Assembly (NCBI GenBank): GCA_002314455.1
Contig: DCFZ01000049.1
Span: forward strand, 36,842-100,841
Direction of reading: 5' to 3'
Length of the DNA stretch: 64,000 nt
Source of the DNA: Lentisphaeria bacterium UBA1791
Lineage (GTDB): Bacteria; Verrucomicrobiota; Lentisphaeria; Victivallales; Victivallaceae
A program made the position numbers and the translations under genes. Below, one piece after another: positions 28,007 through 40,400 of this stretch; the first letter of the stretch is position 1, and every line of letters starts with the position of its first letter. A model generated the notes under the pieces. The model did no database searches. It was not told where the DNA came from and saw nothing but the letters and a program-made list of their open reading frames with translations.

Positions 28007-28106
28007 TGTGGCAACTCGACGACGTTTTTCTTGAAGCGGACGCTTCCACGACGCTGCGATTGTCGCTCGACCAACGCGATTTCTGCGGCCTGACCGCCCG
28101 CTTGCG
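28007..28106 (+). repeat. 100-bp duplicated segment, copy 2 (yeaD fragment)
   Basis: Matches 25195-25294 at 98 of 100 bases in the same orientation, at an offset of exactly 2812. One difference changes Ala to Val, the other is silent. Similarity stops sharply on both sides. Confidence 0.95.
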
Positions 28107-28259
28107 TTATAGAAATTTACCGAAAGCACTTCCGGTTGGGCGGTCGTGCCCGATTTGAAAAAGTGAGCTCAAATTCACGTTTTTCTTTTTGGAAAATAAA
28201 AAATATCGTTTTGTAAGTTGTTGACGTGCAGGCAATTTCTGCGTTCTTACAGACGCGTA

Positions 28260-28289
28260 TTGTAAATTTTTGCGAAAAAGTTGTATAAT
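28260..28289 (+). promoter_or_regulatory. upstream promoter (P1) of the giant gene
   Basis: TTGTAA (28260-28265), 18-base spacer, TATAAT (28284-28289). Its transcript would run straight into the hairpin at 28295-28315. Confidence 0.5.
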
Positions 28290-28294
28290 CTCAC

Positions 28295-28321
28295 GGGAAA
28301 GACTTGACCTTTCCCTTTTTT
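28295..28321 (+). terminator. terminator-like hairpin overlapping the second promoter
   Basis: A perfect 7-bp stem GGGAAAG/CTTTCCC (28295-28301 with 28309-28315) has a 7-base loop and is followed by six T. The loop contains the -35 of the next promoter. Confidence 0.65.
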
Positions 28322-28332
28322 GGTGCTATTAT
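28304..28332 (+). promoter_or_regulatory. main promoter (P2) of the giant gene
   Basis: TTGACC (28304-28309), 17-base spacer, TATTAT (28327-28332). The leader is about 80 bases. The -35 lies in the loop and right arm of the hairpin 28295-28315, and the T-run of that hairpin forms part of the spacer. Confidence 0.75.
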
Positions 28333-28419
28333 ACTATAGAACAAATAGGCTACCCTTGTCAAATTTTTAAAAATTTTTTATATTCAGCCATAAAACAACA
28401 CCAAAACAAGGAGCAAATC

Positions 28420-31400
28420 ATGGCGATCAGTTATTATTCAACTCAATGGATCGGTTTGGCAACGAATGCGGTCGTCGCGGTTCCCGGCGGCACTGCCGTC
28501 ATCGGCGTCGATGCCTTCAGCGACTACGCGCAAGCGAAAGCGGCGGGCGATGTCGTGCTATGCGATGTTTTCTGCAGCAATGACTGGGCGGATGCATCCG
28601 GTACCGTCGACGTCGTCATCGAAGGCGACACTTATACGCTGACGGTCGGTGAACAGGCTTTCGGTACCTTTGCCGCGGCGGCGAATCAGGTCGCGACCAA
28701 TTCCTACGGCGGCGTGTATGTCTATACGAGTGCGACGCCGGTCGCCGCCAGTATCTATTACTCCGGTGCGTGGGATCAGCTTGAGGATTATACGGTGGTT
28801 TTCGTCGGCAGCACCGTTTGGGATGCCACGGGCGCGCAGGTCTCGACGACGGGCGGCACGGCGATCATCGGCGTCAACGCCTTCGGAACCAAGAGCGAAG
28901 CGAGCGCCAAAGCGGCTTCTTATACCGGCGCATCGATCACGACGGGCTCGAGCGACATTTATCTGCACAGCGACTGGGTGTCGGGTGTTGTCACAGCGGG
29001 CGACACGGTTGCCGTTACGCTCGCCGACGGTTCGGTCGTCACGGCGGTCTACGGCGGCAACGCCGGAATTATGAGCGGCACGACGGCTGCCGCCTACCGT
29101 ACCAGCATTGAAAATATCGGGGTCACCGCGCGTACCAAAAATCAGACGGTCTATTTCGTCGGCGGCAGTATTGCGCAGGAGGATAGTACCAGCAACGGCG
29201 GCGACTACACCTGGGGCGCCAAGACGGTTGTCTACAACACTTATATTCAGCGCATCAGCGCCGGTACGCCTTATACGGTTGCTTACACGCTTTCGCCGGA
29301 ACTTTATCTGCTTGAAGGTGCGCGCGTGGGCGTCGTCTACGCCGCGGGGTATGCCGGCGGCGACAAGGCTTACGTCTACATCGCCAAAGACGCCTACGCA
29401 AGCAGCGTGATTTCGGCGCAGAGCAACGGCGAGAGGTCGGTCGGCATCGTTGAAGTCGACGTCGACGGCGGTACGGTCGGCACCGTTCAGGGGGCCAACC
29501 AGAAGATCACTGAAGAGATGAACTTCACGTTGCGCAATAATGCCGTGGGTACGCTCTTCCGCGTCGGCGTCGATTCCGGCGACGATTTCAGCCGTCTTTC
29601 CTGCGACGTCAATTTCACCATCGTCGACAGTTCTCTTTCAAGCGGCATCACGGTTTCGCACCGCGACTTCGGTCGAAACGGTTGGGCAGGTAGTTTTAAC
29701 GTGGCGATCCAGGACGTCAACATCACGATCACCAATTCCTATGTCCAAGCGATCTCCAACGGTACGAGCGCGTGGTCGTTCAAGAGCTACACCGTTACCC
29801 TTGACGGCGGTTCGATACAGACTTTGACGCCGCGCGTCAATTCGGGCGACTACTACGCCAACTACTGTAACGTTACGGGCGGCACGGCGACGATCACAGG
29901 CGGTACGTTCCGCGCGATGGTATCCGACGCCGGGACGGGCGACAACACCGAGACCAACTGGATTGATTCCGACGTGCGCTTCCTGACGACGACGAGCACG
30001 GTCGTCACCTACAATAACGACGGCACGATCACCGTCCGAAACGGTGTTTTCTACAACGCGAACGGCGCGGCAAACCAGAAGTGGATCGTCGGCGGCACGG
30101 CGACTTTCGTCGGCGGCACGCACAATCTCGTGACTCTTTCCGTCGTCGGCGATGAAGCTTCGACCGTCGATACGATGTACGGCGTCGAGGCGATCACGAT
30201 TGACGCGACGGCGGAACTTATTGCCAAGACAACTTTCAGTTACAACGTGCCGATCACGATCGATGCAACGGGCTTTGAATTCAGCGGACTTGATACGCGC
30301 AAGGTCGTTTTGACGACGCCGGGAACCAGTGCGTTGACGGGCAAGATCACCGTCCTTGAGAACGGCACAACATCGCATAATTACAATTATGAACGCAAAG
30401 GCAAAAATCTCTATTTGACCTATACCGCAGTGACGAGCATGGCGTGGCGGACGCGCAAAGCGGGCGAGACGGTCTCGGTCGGCGGCAACACCTATACGAT
30501 CGGCGTCGACGCCTTTGCCTCAGTTGCGGACGCCAAGGCGGCGGGGTATGCCGGTGCGCGTTCGATGGATATTTTCGTCAACAGCGCGTGGGAGGGCACG
30601 ACGGCGGGCGAAACGGTCTACGCCGTTCTCTTTGACGGCAGCACCGTTGCGGCGACCTACGGCGAAAACGCCTTTTCGACGATCACGGCGGGCGGGACAG
30701 CCGCGGCAAGTGCAAAATACAACCTCTATGTCGTCGACGGCACTTACGGCAACTATTACGGTTGCGGCCGCCCGCTGGTTTTTGCCAAAGGCTACATTCC
30801 CAACATCTATGCGGTACAGCAGGCGACTACGACTGCAGAATTATACATCCTTGGCGGCACGGTCAGCAGCGCCCGCGCCTTTTCTGGTGCGGTGACCGAC
30901 GGCTACCTCTATATGGAGGGCGGCACTTCCACCAGCTCCATCCAGCCCGGCAGCGCCGCCTGTGCGACGACGACGATGGAATTCGTCGGCTCGACGATCA
31001 CGGGCGTTTTCGGCAACAACGCTCTTAGCGTCAGCAGTGCCTACAGCTACATCGTGCGCGACCATTCGGTCGTAATCGGCGACGTTTGGGTCGGTACCAA
31101 TTCCGGCTCCAATATGAGCAACTTCCGCGGCGACATCAACATCACCGTCGACAACAGCCAGGTCACGGGCGGCGTCAAGTTGAGCACTCGTTCGACTGCC
31201 TTCTGGGCGGGCGCCTACTCGATGACGATCCAAAACATCAATATCAGCGTTGCGGGCGGCACGGTCGGCTCGTTTTCGACGGGCGGCAGTACGCCGTGGA
31301 ACGCCGTCAAGAGTCTCACTGTCACCCTCGACAGCAGTACGGTCACGACCAACAGCACTGATTATTCGCAGATCACGACCGAGATCACCGGCGGTACGGC

Positions 31401-34400
31401 GACCTTTGTTTCGGGCGGCACCATCGTCACCGTCGCCGGCGGCGGCGGTTCCATTTCGGGCGTGGTCGAAGTGCTTGAAGCGGGGGCGCAGGTCGAGGGC
31501 AACGTCCGCTGGGTCGGCGGCGTTGCAACCTACAATGCAGACGGCTCGGTGACGATCGTCGGCAATGGTTACGGTACGAAATCCAGCACTTCCGCGTTGC
31601 TTTACATCGGCAATAAATACTACAATTTGCAGCAGGGCGAGTCCGTTACGGTCACGGGCGGCAGTTATGCGCGCAAGACGCTGCACGTTACGGGCGGCAC
31701 CTCGGAAACGGGGACGGTCAAAGGATTTTTGGACGCCGTCATCGACGCCGACAGTTACCTCTATATGACGGGCAACGGCCTTTATCAAAACATCATCGTC
31801 GACGTGACGGGCTACACCGGCGGAAACCGGGAAGTCGCCCACTTCCCGTCGGTCTACACCGACTGGAACCTGCTGACGGTCGAAAACGGCACGACCTCCA
31901 AACGCTACGACGCCGTCAAGAGCGGTTATACGATCCAGTTGAAAAAGCGCTACGGTTACTTCGCCGGCGCATGGCGCGATCTGGAAACGGGCGACAAGGT
32001 CGTCGTCAACGGCAACACCCTCACGATCGGCACTTCCGCCTTTACGACCTATGCGGCGATGATGGATTACGTTGGCGGCACCGTTGAACAGAGCAATGTC
32101 GGCGATTTCTTCCTCAACGACACCTGGGTTGCGGGCAACACCGTTGCCGTGGCGATCAACGATGAAAACATCAATTTCGTCGTCAACGACACCAACGCCT
32201 TCAACACCGCCAGCGCGGCGTATGCCGCCTATGCGGCGGCGGCGTTTGCCAACGGCAGTTTCACCGTCCAATCCGGTACGTTTACGCTCGACGGCGCCGT
32301 TTCGGTCTATGATCTCAATCTGGATGCCGCCGCCAACTTGACGACGGGTACGCTTACAGTCAACGGTTCGCTTACGATCGATGCGACGAATTACACACTC
32401 GGTGACAACGAACGCAAACTTCTCATTTCCGCCGATCAGATCGTTGCGGGGAATTACGTTCTCAATCAGGCGGGAAGCGATTACTATCTCTCGCTTGAAG
32501 CGGGCAATCTCTATCTTACGCACGCGCCCGTCTATTACACCGAACTCTGGGCGGATATGAGCGCCGGCGACATTGTCACCGTCAACGGCAACAGTTATAC
32601 AATCGGCGTCAACGCCTTTGCCAACTACGACGACGCCCGCACAAAGGCGCTGGCGACGGGCGGCGCGGTGCGCGATCTCGACACCTATTTCAGCAGTGCT
32701 TGGAGTGCCAATCAACTTGCGACGATCTACGCGCGCGGCGGCAGTTACACGGGGCTCGTCGGCAATGCAGCAAAGGGGTGGATCAACGCCTATACGACGC
32801 GCGATATCGCGACTCAGGCTCATACGAGCGAATATCCCGATGGTGGCATCGTCGTCACCGGGCTGACTTTCACCGGTCGTACGCAACTGGAAACGACCTA
32901 CGCGACCCCGATTATCTACAAGGGATTGGTCTCGACCAAGGGCGGCGATCAATTCACAATGCTCTTTGATGGGACAGCGGCGGGCACAGCCAAGGGCGGT
33001 TACGCCGTGATCGGCGAAAACTCGGTCATTACCACGCTCGGATTGGCGCCCCGAGACGCCTCCTTCGTGCAGGGCGACGTCGTTGTCAAGGTGGTTGACA
33101 ACGCCCGGATCGGCGAACTTCTGATCGGCGGTCTTTACGACGGCAGACTCGGCAATCCCAATGAAACGACCGGCTCCCTTACGACCAACGTAACCGTCAC
33201 CGTCAAAGGCGCGACGGTGACGAGTATTTACGGTAGCGGCTACTCCAGCCCCACTTTCGCCAACGTGACGATCAATGCGATCAATACCAAAGGTTCGCGA
33301 ATCTATGGTGCCGGCGCGCTGGAGTGCGATATGCTCCAAGGCGACATGACGGTCAATCTGACGAGTTCGACCTACGGTTCGCTCATCAGCTGGTACAACA
33401 GCAACGTCGGTGCCGCCTTCGGCATGAAAGGGCAGTTGCGCGTCAACATCGTCGGCGGTTCCAACTGCGTCACCGACGGGATTGTGCTCCGCAATACCGA
33501 CACGCTCACCATCAAGGCGGACGCCTACTTGTATACCCGCAGCATCACCAACTATGCGACCGACGAGACCCGCTACGCCGGCACGATCAGTATCGACGCA
33601 ACGGACTATACGGGTGGCACGCGGATGTTCTTCCAGACCCGGCTCGGCGGCGACTACGCACTTGCCGTTGCCGGCAACGATCAGTACAAGATTACAAGAA
33701 CCGCCATTGACGACGGCTGGGGGTATTACCTGCAGCAGAAGATTGCCTACTATACAAGCGACTGGAAAGACCTTGCCCCCGATACCGTGGTTGTCGCGGG
33801 CGGCGAAACCGTCAAGATCGGCGAATACGCTTTCACGACCTACGCCGCGGCGCAATCGACCGGCTACAAGACGAGCGTCGGTGACTTTTTCGCCAACAAT
33901 ACGTGGACTGTCGGCGGCACGATCAGCGAAACCATCAACGGCGAAACGCTCTATTTCGTCGTCGACCAGGCGAATGCCTTTACCTCCGCCGCGGCGGCGT
34001 ATGCCGCCTATAAAGAGGCGGGCTTCGTCGACGGCAGTTTTACCGTCGAATCGGGCACGCACACGATCGGCGAAGACGTCAGTGTGAAACACCTGACGAT
34101 CGGCGGCGATTTGACTGCCGACAACGTGACGGCGACGGCGGATCTTACGCTCGGCGCCAATGCGAAACTTACGGCGGATGCGATCAGTGCTCCGGCAATC
34201 AGCATCGGCAACGGCGCGCAGGTCACAGCGACCGGCACGATCACAGCGACTTCCACGGTCACGCTCGGCGAAAATGCGCAACTTTCGGCGGCGAGCATTT
34301 CGACGGCGGATCTTGCCATTTCAAGCGGCGCTTCCATCACGGTAACGGGCGCAATCTCGGCGACCAATGCGATCACGGTCGACGCCAATGCGACGATCCA

Positions 34401-37400
34401 GGCGGCGAGCATTTTGACGGCGGATTTCTCGTTCAGCCACACCGACGCCATCGCGCTGACGGGCGCGTTGACGGCGACCGGCACGATCACGATCGATGCG
34501 ACCGGCGCCGATCTGGCGCCGGCTCAAAGCAAACTCCTCGTCGCAGCGAACTCGATCGCGGCGGGAAGTTACGTCGTCCTCGAAAACGGCACGGCGTCGA
34601 GCAACTACGTCGCCTGCGTCAAGGCGGACGGGCTCTACTTGCAGGAAAAGAACGTCAACGTCGTCAACACGGCGTGGCTCGGACTTGCCGATGGCACGGT
34701 CGTTCATACGGCATACGGCGACAAGACGCTCGGCACCGACGCCTTTGCCACCTTTGCGGTGGGCGTCAATGCGGGCAAGGCGCTCAATACGCTCGTTTCG
34801 ATGGACGCGAACTACAATACGGCGTGGGCGGCGGGCGACACGGTGACGCTTGCCACCGTCGGCGAAACGCCCGTTACGGCAATGGTTGCGGCGGGCAACG
34901 CCTATTATCTCTATCAGAACAACGCCTACACGACGAGAGCGAACGCCATTGCGAATAAAAACCAATACGCGATCGCCCACGTCTACGGCGCGACGACGGG
35001 GCAGAGCGCTGCCACCTATACGACTTACGACGGGCAGAGCCACAGCGGTATCGTTTATGAAAATGCCCAGTTGGGCGACGTCACCGTCGGCATCGGCGAT
35101 ATTTACGTCATTGGTTCGACCTTTGCCACCAGAATGCGCGGTTACGGTAATGGTGCAATCACAAGTGGCGATCAGATGAATTACTACCTTGACAACAGCT
35201 ATGTCAAGACCTTCACCAATTTGGGTTCAAGTTACGGCGCTTCGCTTTCGATCGACATCAACTCTTACAAGCTGACGACGCCGGACGGCTGGTGGAATTT
35301 CGACACCAACCTCGTCGCTGTCAACGGTTCGACGATTGCGAGCGTCAACCCATACGGGCGCGGCGGCGGCGCCAACGCCTGGCTCGACGTCCACGGCAGT
35401 TTCAATCTGACGGTCGACCGGAGCTACGTCGGCGCCATCGCCGTCGGGGACGAGTGGGGCACCAACGACTTCATGTGGGATGAGGGCTTCAACATCGTCA
35501 TCAAAAACGGCGGTCGCATTGCGACACTCCGCTTCTCCAACTGCGGCGCCAACAACGTCACGCTGGATGGCGGCACGACCGGTTCGGTTGCGTTTGCCGC
35601 CAACCGCGCAGCACGCACCGTTACCGGGAGCGGCAACACCTATAGTCGCGCGGCGGTTTCGGCGGGCGCCGTTACGTGGAGCGTCACGGGTGGCAGACAA
35701 TCCGTCATCATGTGCGATTTTACGTTGCGAGCCGCCGATGCGACCTACATCGGCAGGACGAATTCCGATGCGCTTACGGTCAGCGGAAATTCCACTTCGT
35801 TGCAGTTCACGGCCGCCGTGACCAACAACGGTTCGATCACAGTCACCGGCGCGGCGGCGCTGATAGGCAATTCGACGATCACCAACAGCGGTTCGATCAC
35901 GATCACCGGGGCGTCCGAACTTTCGAGCGGATCGACGTTTACCAACACGGGATCAATCACGATCGCCGTCGGTTCGACGATGACGCTTTCGGGTAATTTG
36001 ACGACGACCGGCAGTTTCACGATTGACGCGACGGGTTTTGTCCTTGATCCGGGCGTCTATTTCATCAAGGTCGTCGACGCCAAAAACACGCTCTCGGTCA
36101 GCGACTTCACGCTGACTGGCGGCGCCTCCGGGATGTCGATTTTCGTCAAAGACGGCGACCTCTACTACGGCGAAGCGCCGGTCAAGATCACGGTGGCAGT
36201 CGCCGGCATTGCGCAGGGTGAAACAGTTGTCATCGGCGGCAACGCCTACACCGTCGGCACCGATATTTTCGCTTCTGCGGCGGCGGCACTCGAAGCCGGA
36301 CATCACAACATCGAATCGCTCGACACTTACGTGAACGATGCGTGGAGCGATCTTGCCGCGGGCGAAAAGGTCGTCGTCGACGGCTACACGGCGACGATCG
36401 GAACCGACGCCTTTGCGGCGGTTAACAGCACCAGCATTGCCAAGGCGAGCGCACTCGGCGGCGTTTTCCGCGTGTCGGGCAATGCCGCCGCCGCATGCAC
36501 GATTCGGGAAGTCGACACCCGCTACAGTGGTGTATCGACCATTACCGGCAATTTCTTCGGCAACAGCACTTCCGGCGTGGTCAGCAATGCGAAACTTCTG
36601 ATCGACGGCGACACGGTCACAACGCTGGGAAATACGATCGTGGTCGTCGGCGCCGCTACGGTCAATAACGCCGATATTACGCTCAACAACGCCTCGTTGA
36701 ACCGCATTTGGGGCGTTCAGACGGGCGCGACGGCGTTGACCGGCACGCTGACGCTCAACGTCACCGGTTCGACGGTCGGCTGCTTTACGCTCGGCGGCAA
36801 CGAATCCGGCTGGAGCGGCATCACCGCATTTGCGGGCAACGCCGATGTGAAATTCACAAATTCGATTGTCGGCGTTATCGGTCACGGCTACCGCAACTTT
36901 GGCGCCGCAACTGACGGCAATTCGGGTGCAAACGTCAAGGATTACACAATCACGCTGGCCAACAGCAAAGTCGGTGCGATCGGTACCGGCAACGGCACAA
37001 TCGGCGCAGTTGAGTACGATACCAACACCTGGATCGGCACTACGAGCTTCACGGTCAATATGGCGGGATCGACCGTCACGACCATCGAGGGCGGACGCAC
37101 GCTGACGACGACCTTGGGCGGCACCGCCGTGCTCACGGGCGGCACCCACACCGGCGAATCCTTCACCGGCACCAAGTTCTACAACATGGGCGGTGCCGAG
37201 GTCTTTAACGACGACGGCACCGTCACCTACCGGGGCGGCACCCACTTCAACGAGCAGAATCAAGTCATCACGGGCGGTACAATGACGATCACGGGCGGCA
37301 CGACGATGCGCCGCACCGTCAACATCACGAGCGGCAGCAACTACGTCGGCACTCTTTCCAACATAGACGCCTTGAACATTTCGGTCGGCGATTACCTCAA

Positions 37401-40400
37401 GGTCGGCGGTACGCTGAGCGCAACGCTCAACGTGACAGTCGACGCGCGCGGCTACGAGTTTGCACCCGAGACCTACCGTACCGCGGTGATTACTTCCGCC
37501 AATTCGACTTTTAACAGCAAGTTCACCTACTTGCAGGATTCCGGCGACAAAAACGTCTTTGTCATCAAGGGCGACACTCTCTACTACGGCGAAAGCGACA
37601 CTGTTGTCAGCCGCGCGTGGGTCGATCGCCAAACGGGCGATACCGTCACCTGGAAGAGCAACACCTACACGATCGGCACCGACGCCTTTGCCTACGCGAA
37701 CGACGCGACGGCGGCGAACCGCCACTACATCGTCAACGCCGATACCTACGTCTATCTCGGTGCGAGTGCGGGCGACGAGGTGACGATCGACGGTCTCAAC
37801 TACACCGTCTACAGCGCTTCCGGCGCCGGTCGCGAAGTCTTCACGGCGGCGAGCGATGCGGCGACGCAGCTCAATAGCATTCAGGGCAAGCGCGTTGTGA
37901 TGCTGGGCGGTACGGGGGCTTCCCGCGAGTGGTTCGGCGGCGCCAGCGCTTACATCGAAAATTGTACGCATTACTGGGTGGATGGCGGCGGTATCATCGG
38001 CTCATCCGGGAGTGCGACCGAAAGCACCAGCGTCGTTTTCGCAAGCGGTGCGACCATCGGTCAGTATTGGAGCACGCACGGCGCCAATGTGACCAATGCC
38101 TACGCAGAAGTCCAAAGCGGCGCGTATGTTGACCGCTTGTCCGTCAGTTATTCCGGCGCTGTCGTGACCAATGCCGATTACCGCGTATTTGCGGGCGGCG
38201 TGGTCGGTGTGTTCGCCGGTGACGGCGGTCTCGGTACAGGCGGTACAATTCGCTATACCGTTACCGGCGGTACGGTGAGAGGTCACCTCAATACCGGCAC
38301 CAGTTCCAAGGACAACACCGGCGTCAAAGGCAACATCGTCGTCACCTTGACCGGCGCGACGGTCGGCGGTGGTCTCCTCGGCGGTGCCGGCGGCGATTAC
38401 GTGACATCGGGCGACTACACCTACACGATCACCGACAGCTATATCGGCGGCACCTTTGGCTACACCGGTACGGGGGGCGCCGACATGGGAAGCATGACGA
38501 TGGCGAATTTCAAAGCCACCGTCAAGGATTCAAGGATCGGCGCCATGTCTTTCGGCCGCGTTTCGACGACGGCGGGCGCCTTTGACATCACACTTGACAA
38601 CGCGACGATCGGCGACGCCAACCTCAGCCTGACGGCGCCCAACAGTTCCAGCAGTCTCAAGGGGGTCAACGCGACGATCAAAAATATGACGCGTGCGACC
38701 GGCAACGTGGTCGTGATCGATCCGGAATTCGGCACCAAGGTGACGGTCGACGGCGACATTGATCTTTCGTTGCAGAATCTCAACGTCACGCAGGGGTGTG
38801 TTTCCGTCACGGGCGGCGCGGCGGGATCGACGATCAACGGCGACATCACCGTCAACGCGACCAATGTCGTGATCGGTACGAGTTTGTATTTGCTCAACGG
38901 CAACGCGGCGGGCAATATCTCGGTGACGGGCAACGCGACGCTGAACTTCAACGGCGTTTCGATTGCCAGCGGCATTTACTTCTCGACCAATCACGATGCA
39001 GCGACGGCGTTCACGGGGACGCGCAGCATCAACTTTACGGGCGGCACCAACACCATCGGTTGTATCAACGAGGCTGACGCGGCGGTCACGCTCAACGTCG
39101 GTGCGGTGCTTCTCCTGACGGATAATTCCAAAGTCACCAACGCGATCACGGTCGACGCTTCGACTTGCGATTACAGTCAGGCGCAGTACCTCCTTATTTC
39201 GGGCAATGCTCCGGTCACCAACAACATCACCGTCGTCAACGACAATCCGAGCAAAGAGTACGAAATCGTCAAGAGCGGCAATAACGTCTACTACCAGCAA
39301 AAGCCGGTGTACTTCAACATCGCGTGGAGCGGCTTGACGGGGACGGTCGAATATCAGGGCAAGACGCTGACAATCGGCAAGGATGCCTTTGCAACCTATG
39401 CCGAAGCGGGTACGAGCGGCAGAGCGTTTATCTACGCGGCGGAAACCTACCTCAACAACACCTACAACGACACCGATCCAATCGTGGTCGACGGCTACAC
39501 CGCGACTTACGACACCGATGCGTTCAACACGATTGCGAAGGCGGTCGAAGCGGCTTCGACGGCAGGCAATTCGCTCCGTGTGACGGGGTGGACGAATGGC
39601 AAGCTTCTTAACATAAACGGTATTAAAAACGTCTATATCAGCGAAAACCACACAGCGACGACGACGACGGTGAAAGATGACACCGCCGCGATTGCGAGTT
39701 TGAGTGTTTCCGTCAACGATTCCAATTGCAACGTTTTTACGGCGGTCGCGGCGGGCAGCGTGACGGGGGCGCTCAACGTGACGGCGGACAACTTGCACAC
39801 CACCGACGCACTCTACATTCTCACCGGAACGACGAGCGCCGGCAACGTCAACGTGTCGGTTGGTGGCGGCAGTTACTTGCAAAAGGGACTCTATGTTGTC
39901 AACAGCAAAGCGTCAGTAACGGATGATGTGACGATCACCTTGGGCAACTGCGAAATCTACCGCAAGGGTATTCAGATCAACGATGCGACCGTGACTGGCG
40001 GTTCGGCGACAGTCGGCGGCGCCAAGACTATCACATTGGAGGAAAAATGTACCGCGACCGTTTCCGCGATCACGGCGAGTTTCGACACCGTTACGATCAA
40101 AGCCGGCGCAACGCTGAACTTTGGCAAGGGGCTTGCCGATGATTGGAAAGATTCCTATCTTTTCGCGCTCAACAACCTCGTCAACAACGGTACGTTCAAC
40201 TACAACGCCACGATCGGTCAGAATGCCTACAAGGCAGTGGCGATCAACGTCACTGGCAACGCGATCACGTCGACGGTCGGCAACGTCATCTTCACCAATG
40301 GCGGGACGACCTATGCGGCGGAAGCGCAGGACGTGATGCTGGTCGACGAGACGATCTCGGACAAGAGTTTCCTCGACGTGGTGACGATTGGCGGCACCAA

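Larger units (their letters stand above)
27971..28419. other. rearranged intergenic region before the giant gene
   Basis: Contains 36 bases of unknown origin, the 100-bp yeaD fragment, about 150 AT-rich bases, then two promoters, a terminator-like hairpin and the AT-rich leader of the giant gene. A chimeric frame of 63 codons (27967-28158) crosses the yeaD fragment. It has no ribosome site and is not considered a gene. Confidence 0.7.

Noticed and set aside
27967..28158. 63-codon frame over the yeaD fragment
   Set aside because: A chimera of the duplicated piece and flanking sequence with no start signals.
28270..28419. Upstream extension of the giant protein by 50 residues
   Set aside because: It would place the coding region over the -35/-10 and the hairpin; ATG 28420 has a well-placed AAGGAG.
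30841..34281. 1146-codon open frame opposite the giant gene (and 35953-37971)
   Set aside because: Same codon-bias shadow; the plus-strand frame is continuous, has signals and clear protein repeats.
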